A DNA stretch of 47,490 nucleotides from Setaria digitata (Eukaryota > Nematoda > Chromadorea > Rhabditida > Setariidae): positions 1 through 47,490 of the forward strand of contig RCAB01000469.1 in assembly GCA_003640385.1 (NCBI GenBank), written 5' to 3'. Within the stretch, counting starts at the first letter, position 1. Every line of letters starts with the position of its first letter. Shown piece by piece: positions 30,101 to 42,100 of the stretch. A model generated the notes under the pieces. It did no database searches. It was given only the letters and a program-made list of their open reading frames with translations, and was not told the DNA's origin. Made by a program: the position numbers and the translations under genes.

Positions 30101-33100
30101 TTCTACTATTTCTTGTTATAATTCATATCGTAAGGATTTTTCAAAGTTTTCAATTTAAGTAGACATAGACATTCTTTCTGAAATTTCATTTCTCCTGAAG
30201 CGTTTCGTTACTATATGCATAGTTAAAAGCTCGAATTCTTGAAGCTTCATTTGAATCACTTGGCTAGTCGGTTATTCACTGAACGAATTCCTCCACAGAA
30301 CGAAATTAATGCTTTTACTATTTTCTCTTATTCTGCAAGCGAAAATAAGCTTTCGCACCGATAAGAATTTATACAGATGTTTCCTAATATCTCCAAGACA
30401 CAATTTAAGTTGTAATGGTGCTAGCTATTGCCTAGAAAGTCTGAGAAGCTATCTTTTAGTTTATGAAGATATTCTCATATTTCAAGATGTAACAGTCGGT
30501 TGTTGCATGAATTTTTTAAACTAGAGAAATTTTCATTTAACTTGTCGAGTAACGGAAGCCATTGGATAAGATAAAACTTAGTAACTGTTCTACCTGCCAT
30601 GTTATTTTCAAATTTCACTAACTATATTGTCACTTTTAAACTATGAAAATTGAAGTTGAGTACAAAATATTATTTTACCTTCCAAAAAATTTCGAAAAGT
30701 TCCTTTTAGTATATCTAGGTCGCAAATAAATAAGCACAACTTATTAAGCGACTTCACGAAATTTCTCAGTTGATTGAATGAAAGTTGGAACGAGGCTGGG
30801 TATTACAACAGTTCGATTCCTTAAAATTGTCAGAATTACCAATGGAACAATTTTAGAGTAAGGAAATAAAAGGACGAGAAGGTTAGCCGGAAGCTTTCTG
30901 GAAGGGGGAGAAATTCACTTCATATTGTCAGTTGTCTTCTGAGTGAATAATGACTTGAACGCTGTAGGCCTAAATCTCTTCCTACACTGTACATTTAATT
31001 TTCATGTGCCTATTGGTTATTGAAGAAAATCAGATCAATTAAATCAAAAAGAACAGGTAAAGCAGTATCCTGAAATTGTCCATACTCTACTATTGTTGGT
31101 AAATGGTGAAATAAAAAATGGAATTTCTATTATTTATAAAGCATTAAAAAGCTATCAGTAATATTTCTGAAGTTTCCCTTTCCCTCTAAAAAGCTCTTGA
31201 TAAATATTAAGAGGAGAAAGCTTTTCGTTTTAATTTTACTTCTTGGGACTTTTTCAAATTTTTGTTCGAAATTAATTTACAAATTATGGAGTTTGGAGTT
31301 GATTGGTGGGTAATGCTTGAAATGAATTGATATAGTGTGATTCACACACAGTGGAAATTCTTTTGGGCACTGATAAAGGCAGATTGAACGTCCATATGAG
31401 AGTTATCACTAAAGCAGCTACATAAGTCATTCTTTTATACCTCTCGGTATTCTGTTTTGCTAGCTGTTTGAAGCAAAACAAACTAATAAATTTAAACCAG
31501 CAGAATATCTAAATAAAAATGAGTGCCGAATTGATGAAGTGCAAATGCATGAACTAATATCGAGAATAGTCTCAGCTGAATTGCTTGTCCAAAAATAAAT
31601 ATGGCGACGAATGGATGTATAAAACACAGAAAAAATTATGAGTAATTAAAAATGAAAATGTAATCTTTGGTCGATAAATGAGAATATGATCTTATTATAC
31701 TGATTATTAAAAGGATTGAATTTACTAGATTCTCTCATAATTTTTGTATTTAATAGATCAGTTCTGTGCGGTCTCTTTAAAATGTCTGATATTCTAATCC
31801 TAATGTGCCAGAACGAAGTAACTTGTTGTTTTTGTGAAAGGAATCATTGAGATGGTGTATGAAACATTCGAAGCTGCATAGAATTTGCATGCTTTTGCTT
31901 TACTTGGATTTGTAAAAAAGTCTGTTCAGAAAGTTAGAAGGTAATTCCTAGTTAATTTTCAAGAAGTTACAAGTAATTTCTATTCGAGTCTCAGTTCTAG
32001 TAAGCCTCATTTAGACATAATACTTTCCAAATTATTGGCAGAACTATTTTCTGGAATAAAAATATTAATGTAATGTCTGGAATATTAAGAATAATTTTTG
32101 AAATGTCTATTTTACAGCAAATAACGATCCGTGGTGTGGAAATGAGCGATGGAGGTAAGTATACATGCAAGACCGAAAACGAAGCAGGATCGGCAGATAT
32201 AGACTTAACTCTTAAGGTACTGGTACCACCCAGTATCGATACTTCAAATATCATCGGCAATCCGTTGGCAGTTTCGGGAAAGTTTGTTTTGAAATAAGAA
32301 TTATTTAACTTGCAACTCTTTTTAACCCTTACATTATACTTCAGTTTCTGACGCACCTAAGGAAGTATAATGTCATCTCCAGTTTTTCTCCTTTCTTTTC
32401 TTTTTTCCCCAATTATTTCTGCAAATAATTCTTCACTTTCAAAGAAGATTTCCGCTTGTTTCTATTCACACCTCTGTTAATTACTTTTGCCCATTCATTT
32501 TGCTAATTTCAAAGAAGAGTTTAGCAGTGAGAAGTTAAAGTAGTGATATAATAGCAATTTTAGTGATAATCAGTGATTATCTCAACAATTCTAGTATCTA
32601 CTCTTAGTAATAATGCACTTTTAATAGCTTACTTCATTATATATTTATTTACAAGATTTCCGCTTGTTTCTATTCACATCTCTGTTAATTAACTTCTGCC
32701 TATCCACTTTGCTAATTGCATTTTATTAGCTTCTTCAATGTTGTCATTTTGCATAGAAATGCTAACTGATGGAAGAAAACCAATTGCTTTTTCTGACAAA
32801 AAAATTTTCTTACTTTCAGAAATTTTAACTCTTGCTATAAATTGAACTTCTGCTATTGTCTCTTCTAAAGTCTTGGCTAATATTGAGATTTAAAATAATA
32901 GTTCATTATTAAGAACTGAAGATAGCATACCCGTTCAATACTCAGAAAAATATCAAAAGTTATTAGGAGGACAAATTGGCAAGGATTTTTTTCTTCCTTA
33001 CTTTTTTTTTTTGTAGGTCGATCTATCTAGAGTGTCCGGTTACTGGGATTCCGCATCCATCAGTGCTATGGTACAAGGATGGCACACTAATACATCCCGA

Positions 33101-36100
33101 CGATGAACGTTTCATCATTGAACAGGTCTAACTGACTGGATAGCATAGGTCTTAATCTACAAGCAGCTATATCTAATTAGATTACTTCAGTGCTTTCTGT
33201 TAACAGTAAAAATGAAAATTTTACAAACAGTTAAATATTCGAACTATAAGTAAAACGATTTTCTATACTTTTAGGGCTTTAGAATTCACTTCTTGTGGAA
33301 AAAAAAAGCAATAATAATAAATAATATTTTATAGAACAATCAAACGCTTGGGATCAAGGAAGTGAAGATAAGTGATAAAGGGCAGTTTCTTTGTGTCGCT
33401 GAAAATAAAGGAGGCCGAGTGGAACAAACTTTCAATTTGGAAGTTTTGGGTTAGCCTTAACTGAAGATTTTTATCTTCCTTCTTCCTTTCTATGCAATTA
33501 TTTTTTGGAAGGTTATTCTCAATTTCAACAAATATTGGAATTGCAGTGCCACCACAACTTGAAGTAGTGGTACCTGAGAAGCATACGAAACGAGAAAGGA
33601 GTAGCATCACGTTGCTCTGCCCAGTGAAACAAGTAGAAAATTTGGCAGGCTCGATGGAGATTTTGTGGTATAAAGATGGTCGCCCAATTGACGGGAATAC
33701 AGCTCCAAATATTAAGGTTCTTTAAACTTTTCTTATTTTCTTTTCAAATAATTTCATTCCTTTGCCAAATATTATTACTTATATCTTCAAATCACAATCG
33801 ATTTCTAAAATTAAATGTTTTTGTGCAAGTTTCTACTTCAAAGTCAAAATTTGGCAGTTTTTTTTCTAAGATTTCCATTGATTACATTAGATTAAATATT
33901 GAAACAAGAACAGTATTGATTATGTCCAGTTCATTTAAGTGATGGAAGTTACAGGTCATTTAATTTTTTTTTAAGTCTTCTATGATTCTAATATGATGTC
34001 ACGTGACACTGAAGCTCTGTGTCTATCATTTTTCCTAACAGAAACACAGCGTCAGCAATTTTGATTTGTTTATCATAAATTTAATTTTTTTTTATTCAGA
34101 ATTTAACTCTCGAAATCAACAGATTTTTTCCTTTCAATTGTTACAGTTGCTGCAATTTCAGATCACGTCTGAGGGTCAACGTTTGCAAATCATTCGTGCA
34201 TCACTGTCTGATGCTGGCAATTATTCATGTGTTGCGTTGAATCGTGCAGGAGAATCAACACTTGATTTCTACGTGGAAATACTTTGTACGCATTTAGCTT
34301 CTGAACATTGTTGGGAGCTCGAAACTAAACATCTTGAAAGCATAAAATCACATTATGCTCTTCTTAAGCAAGAATCCTTTAGGACACTTGCACAATATAG
34401 GCTATTTCTTTTGCAAAAACGTATGGAAGAACTGAGAAGTAGCTATCTTAATGAGAAAAGGTCCAGGCTCAGTAATTCTCAGAGAACAACAGTAGCAACA
34501 AAAGAATCATCGCCAATGATTTACATTGATTTCGAAACATTTGCAAAATCCTTCCCAAATGATGCCGCAACCCAGGAGACAGGAGTTGCTTTTAGGGATT
34601 TAACAACCACTAAACAATATTCATATTATAATTACTCGGCAGTTGATATTCCTACTTTATTTTACCTAAATGCTTGGAAGAAAACTACAAATCGTAATTT
34701 TGGTCAGCATGACGGGTATACACAGTCGGATTCGGCTGCAAGAAACGGTTTTCGACCGGATTGCATCAGCTGTAGTCCATTAACAGAATTGAACCATTCG
34801 AGATCAGCGGCGGAACATAATCAACTGCTGAGTGACGATCATTTGAAGCAAACGAGCGAAACTTCTACCCCTGCAGTTGCCACTAGTTCAGATGTCAGGA
34901 ATGACAGACAGTCGTCAAGCGGAAATTACAGTCAAGGTCAGTTGTTCCGCATGGAATGGAATCTTGACAAGGAAAATGTTCAATCATCTGCTCATAGACA
35001 TCGTCACTCTCATCGTCATTACCACCATCAACAGATGCGGATTCGAGACGGATCTGGAAGTATCAGAACTGTTGATGGTACTCAGTCAGTCAGAACTGTG
35101 CAAAAGAACAGCGGAAGTGCGACATCTTACAATGAACACAAGAAGAAACATTCCTGGGGCGGCAAAAGGCTTTATTTTCAAACTCAGTGGCAACCGTGGG
35201 ATCCGGATTATTCTAATGAGCCATGGACTTCCTGGTACACTTATAAGGGGCCTACTTAGTCCAGATTGCTGACTTCCTGGTACACTTATAAGGGGCCTAC
35301 TTAGTCCAGATTGCTTAAACAAAAGTGACACTGCAAAATTTTGAAATAGTTAAATAATACTTCAACCGAAATGCTAAGATTATAAAGAAAAAACAATTGT
35401 CTCATTGTTTAATTTATAGAGAGTGCATCGATCATGTAAGTATGAAATGCTCATTGAATTAAGTTATATCAACACAGTAGTTTTTTCTCATCAAAGCAAA
35501 TGAAGGCATCATTAACATATTTTTATCTGATTTCTATCCGCTTTTGTTGAATGAAGGCGAGGAGAATGATTTGATAGCTAACATCAGAAACACTTTTCTG
35601 ATTCTCTTTGTTGATATAATTCCTTCTGCTACTAGATTTAAATATATGTCAACTTCGCAGCTTGCATTCTAGGCCAAACTATCTTCTGTCCTCTTGACAC
35701 TCACTATAAGGTTCAAGTAACTCAATTATTATTTTCGAAAATTATTTTCGTAATAATTGTTGATGACTATGAATTTTGATTAGGAAAGGAAGGTAGTAGA
35801 ATACTTCTGATGATCCTTAATACTGCTAATCTATCAACGGTCTCTTTTACTAATGGTCAAGACAATAAAATCAGTCAGTTATCACTAAATAAATCTTATA
35901 TATAAGTGGTGATTATATTAAAACAATTGAATTGTTATGATTTTTTTTATTTATGAAATTTCTTTAGTATTTTGAATCTCTCGTCTGTTAAAGTGCAAAA
36001 ATTTTGATTGATTTATTTCGATCAGATCAGACCTTGAACAACGATGTGCGTGGATTTTAACTTCATTATTAATCATACAAACAAATGAATCATTGTTTAA

Positions 36101-39100
36101 CCAGTGCTATTACAGTTATCGTGATAATCATAGTTTGTTCTTGTGATAACAATAGTTGCTTGTGACTGTGCTTTTTAATCACTTGTAATAAGTCATTTTT
36201 CATACTGATGGGTGCCCGATATATTTTTGTGGCATACAGGATCTTGGACAGCCATAATATTATTGATAATGACTTCTAGGGATTATTGATAATGAAATGA
36301 TAAGGAGTAATACTAATCATTAGAGTGTAAGCTTGTGGTCACTAATCGCTGCATGCTACAATTTCATTTCATATGGTGATTGGCTGATTATCTTTGTCAA
36401 TTTCTCGAATGTTATCAACAACTGCACTGTAATGGAGTTGAAGAATCAACATAACCTTCTTCATAGACTCTGATAATTAAGTTATACAAAGAACATTCAT
36501 TAGTTATTGCATTTCAATCAGACTGAAAACTCTAAATTTTTTTACACTAGTCTGAAGCTCAGACATAAGATTTCAGGAAACGTTCTAAAAGAGTCATTTT
36601 ATCTCACTAAGATTTTCGAATGTAACGATGAGGATATTTCTCACTTGTTTTTTTAATGAATATCTTTAAGCATGAGATAGGGCGAGACTGTCGAACTCAT
36701 TGCATGCACTACCGTGTGAGTTGAGTTCGCTTAAAAGATTCGTGAAAACTGCAAAACTTTCTAATTGCATGTTAATTGCTCTGAGTGCAGTACCTTTGGA
36801 TTTCTTTATCTGAAATATATTAAAAGTTGAAGGATCGATGAGAAAGTTCATGCACTGACAGTTGCAAAAATGCTAGAAAAGTTAACTCTACATGATAAAG
36901 AGTAAATACGTAAATCATTTCAAAAAAAAAAACTCTGTAGTATCTGTAGTAAAAAAGTAGATTATAGCAGTTTTAAAAGTCTAGGCTAGTTTGTTTTCAT
37001 TATTCAACAAATAACAAATTATCAAGCTGCTGAAGAGAATTTGGAAGAAAAAATTCAATCTACAAATTTCACGTGAGCAATAAGATATATGCAAAGCATT
37101 AATCAGGAGAGAAGAAATATTTCATACGAAATGCCTAAATTTTATGTCATTGGGAATCTATAGCAAACAAAGAGAATTGAGCGGTCATTTGTAAGAATTT
37201 TCATTAGATACTTTTGACTTGCATCCAATTCAGTCTGAATAATGCAACTTTGCTATTTTTAAACGTTTTGATTGAATTCCAAAAAAAAAAAAAATTTAAT
37301 TAAATAATAAATTAAAAGGTTTGCTTATTGCAGCTGCACCTCAAGTGGACTACAGTAGAAATGAGCAGCAACCGCATGTTGTCATGGGACGTTCGATTGT
37401 TCTGTGGTGTATTACTTCAGGACATCCGCTGCCGAAAATCCGATGGATGAAAGATGGACGTCTTGTACCGGTAGATAAAAGCAGTGGCATTCGACTCATT
37501 GATAATGGACAAGGTTGTTCCCATCACACTCAAACTCAAATTCTTACATAAATTTCAAGAATCATTTCTGAACTACTGTTGCATTCTACTTTAATCGATC
37601 TACTTCCGGCTTGTAGGATTGGAAATTTTGGAAGCTAGACCTGAACATGGCGGCACTTGGGTCTGTGAAGCGTCAAATACTGCTGGCAAAACAGAATACG
37701 AACTGAACTTGGATGTCTGGAGTAAATCATGCATTTCAATAGCTTTTGCATTGTTTACTAAACAAATCTTCCACTAACTTCAATACACTTTCAGCACTTC
37801 CAATGGTGTTTATACATCCGGAAGATAATGTTCGACCGCTAGATAGTGCTATTACTTTACAGTGTAAAATTACTGGAAATCCGGAACCATCGATATCATG
37901 GATTAAGGATGGCCAACCTCTTATCACATCTTCTGAAGGTTTCTTTTGATTTTAATGACTAGGAGAATTTGTTAGGTTTGAAAAATAAAATATATTAGGA
38001 ATCTTGTACTACGAGCAACATTTAATATCCATTAAATTCTGGAACATGTAATGGATATGTAAATTGTCCCCTCTAACAGCCAAGTCCAAGCTGATGCTTA
38101 GCTCATGATTTTTTTTCAGGAGCGAGAATTTCGCTAAAGGGAGCAAGACTTGATATTCCACGTCTGAAGCAATCAAATATAGGCGAGTACACCTGTACAG
38201 CTGTGAATGAAGTCGGCACATCCTCTGCTACTGTAAACGTTGATGTCTTAGGTACTAATGTGAACTTTCGAACTCCTCTGTAAGACTCATATTCTTTTGT
38301 GTCAAGTGTTTCTTTGTAGTGCCACCAGTAATTAATCGGGATAATATCGAGTTGAGTCCGCGACTACCAAACGCGCAGACTTTGACGTTGATTTGTGATG
38401 TGAGTGGCAAGCCATTACCTCAAATATTCTGGTTAGTTTTCTCATTCCTTTATACTTAGTTAATTTATCGCTGGACAGTTTTCTTTCTAATGCCAATCAA
38501 AATGTCTTCATTTAAATGTCGCTTTAGGAAATCCTTTTCATCCTGGATTTTATGCAATCTTATATGAATATGAATAATCTACTAACATCGGGAAATACTG
38601 GATTGTTTTTACAGGTACGTGAACGGTACGCTAATAGATGAAGCAACATCCAAGGTAATCATCGGTGAAGAGGGTCGTTATCTTCAGGTTCCTTACGAGT
38701 CTTCTCATTTGTTATGGACAGATATATGTGTCCTTCAGTACTGCACTCGATATCAATTGTTACTGACTGATTTTGTTAACACTTGAAGGTGAACGATGTT
38801 TCATTGTATGATGGTGGGGCATACAAATGTGTCGCATCAAATATTGCTGGCAAAGATGAGCTTCTGTATACTGTTGCTGTTGTTCGTAAGTCTCTTTCCA
38901 TACTAGTCTAAATTTTGGAATTTAACTTCTCGAAGGGATTTTTCAATTTTAAATTCAAAGGTATAGTTAAATTTCTTGAAATCCGTACTTGTCATTTTAG
39001 TGAAATTGTTAGATTTTTTAGTTAAATTAGATAATTATCATGTCGTCCTTCTATCCTTCAGCTAGATTGTATTGTTGATCTCTGTTAGATTATTTTCAGA

Positions 39101-42100
39101 AGCTCCGAAGATAATCAATGGTGGCACATATCAGGTTATCGAGGGCAAAGAAGCTCGAATCTTGTGTAATGTCATTGGGGAACCACCTCCGATGGTTACA
39201 TGGCAACGAAATGGAATTCGTATTGAAACTGGAATGAGATACATTGTCGAAAATGAGGTTAACTTCATTTTTCGTCTTATGTAAGGAATCTATTCTGTCT
39301 TTTCTAGCTACATTTTTTATGATATCGAGTTTCTAGAAGATATTTTCTTCAATTTTGTTCTTGATCTTGCAAATTGAGAAGTTCCTGTTTTCTTGAATTT
39401 GTTCCTTCCCTTCAGGTACTTCGGATAACGGATGCTCGGAGTTCAGACTCAGGTTTATACGTTTGCGTGGCAACAAACGAAGCTGGAACTGCTCAGCAAG
39501 CGTTTACACTTGAAATCTTCGGTATTTTTTTTAAGTTTGGTTTTCAAACTCAATGATTTTTTATTAACCGGAGTTATTTTTCATAGTTATTCCACGTATC
39601 ATCGCAGTATCACCAAATGAATCTGTGATTCCGGTCGGCAGTCCGTTCAGTTTGAAATGCGGCGCACGTGGTTACCCGCCACCGGATATCATTTGGTTTT
39701 TAAATGGACAACTTATTGACCACGGCAAAGGAGTGGATTACACCGTTGGTAAGCATATAAAGTATCATTGAATCTTGGTTGATTATGATACTGTTCATCA
39801 TAGCTACTGAATTGATTCTGATTCAAGTGCTGGAGTAACTGATTAAAGTTCCGGTATAGCTGCTTCTGTAGTCATGCCTCAAATTCGATGGAAGGCATTT
39901 TCCACTTTTCCACTCATTTTCCTCTCTAGTCTCCTCTTTATTTCCATTGCTAATCTTCTTTAATCAGTAATTTAAATTTGTGTTTAGCGGAAGATGGTAC
40001 TTTGTTTATTAAGCAAGTACAGGAGCAAGGACGTTTAACATTCAGGTGCTTAGCAAAAAATAACGCTGGTTCAGATTGCAAAGAATATATCGTCAAAACG
40101 ATTAGTAAGTCATTTTAGAATTCAAGGTTAGTATGGTTTATCAAGCTTCTTATAATAACTTCAAAAACCTTCGAAACTGAAATAAATTTCTTTTCTTTTT
40201 AATAATAATTTTAATTTGCAATTTAGGCCCGCCAGTTCTGATAAGTGAAGGCATTAAAACAATCAATGCGACAGAGAATGAGCCATCATTATTAGTCTGC
40301 GAAATCGAAGGACAAATACCTAACATTTCCTGGTACAAGGTGAGAATTGCAGGAATCAAATGATAATTATTTAAATTGTTAATACAAAAATTTGCTTCTC
40401 AATTTAAAATGTGGGAAAGTTCTATGTCTGTCTCTACCAGGTATTTTGGAATTTTCTGCTATGTCCTAATGTTTAAGAAAAAGAAATCACAAAGCAACAG
40501 TGCAAGTTATCTTTCAAGCAATGTTATCTTTTGTTCAGAGTGTCAAGCATTCAGTTATTTCAAGAAATACAAACACTTCAGGATGGTGAACCATTGATAT
40601 TGAAACCAAATGTTGAACTAAGTCCCGACCGGACGCAACTGAAAATACATCAGTCTAAATTACATGATGAAGGCATGTACAGTTGTGTTGCTGTTAATCC
40701 AGCTGGTAATGCTACACAAAAACAACAGCTTTATGTTGGTGGTTAGTTAATAAAAATTAATGAAATTTTTTGTAATTTTAATCATCGAAATTTGTTTAAT
40801 CATTTTTACGAAATATGAAGTAAATGTTTGCAAATACTGCGAAAATGATTCCTTCAATGCACCAAAGTTTTTACACTAATTTGTAGCCTGAGTTTACTAT
40901 TAAACAAAAAAATTAGGAGTAGGTACACTGATAGTCATATTAAAATGAAAATTTAGTTCCTCCACGGATAACTGAAAAACCGAGAAGAATTGTCGTAAAA
41001 AGTGGACAGCCAGCTGAGCTGTGGTGTGAAGCAGTTGGTGTGCCAAAGCCACATATTACATGGTTAAAAGATGACAAAGCTTTGCCGCAAAGTTTGTTAA
41101 TTATCATATTATTCGCATGCTGTTATCACTCTTGATGTTGGGTGGAGAATGACCCCATTTTATCATCAAATTTGAAACTTTGCATTACAGCATCTCTCAA
41201 TGATTATATGGAAATGCTGAAATCAACTGCTTTTTTCCCAAATGTATCAAGCCGAGATGCTGGTGTTTACACTTGCAAAGCGGAGAACTGGGCTGGCACT
41301 AGCTATAAGGATGTCGATTTAGTTGTTCTGAGTGAGTGATAGGAGCTATTGTTTTGGATTTCTGATAAATGCAGTAGAAATATTCCTCTATCATAAACCA
41401 TTACAGTTCCACCGGAAATCCATCCAGAACGACTGAACATGACGGCAAACATTGGCGAGACGGTGATATTGACGTGCAATACGACAGGAGTACCAGAACC
41501 TGTTGTTTCTTGGGTTAAAATGCCAAACATTGACATTGTTGGTGGTGAAAAGAGTAAGATATTCCCAGTATTTAAATGTTTTTTTTTTCTTGATTTCGTA
41601 AGTGTTTGAATTATAAATTGCTTAACCTTTTGGAGAGTTTTGGTAAAGTCTAAAAAACTTCAGGGTATCAAATTTATGGAACAGCTTTGCATATCAAAAA
41701 TGTGATATCTGAAGACGATGGCTTTTATCACTGTGTTGCAAAAAGTAATGCTGGTCAAGCAATCGGATCAAGACGGCTTTCCGTTAAAGGTTCAGTTAAA
41801 TTAAAATTTAAAAAAAAAATGAAAAATTAATTTTGATTTTAATTTAGTTCAGCAGCATTCATTTATTGTAAAGATTTTTTAAAGAAAGTTTTAAAAAAAT
41901 ACTTCCGCTTAAGAATATACAAAGAGTTGAAGAATGAAGTTTAGCATTTACAAGCAGTAAATGAATTCTGCAAGATATTAATAAAGTCTGGTAAAATATT
42001 GCTTCAGAACCTCAATTTAATTGAGAAAATAGTTGCATTTTCATAGCCTTCTCTGCTTTGAGATGTAAAAAAAGATTACAAAGTAATCTGGGTGGAATGC

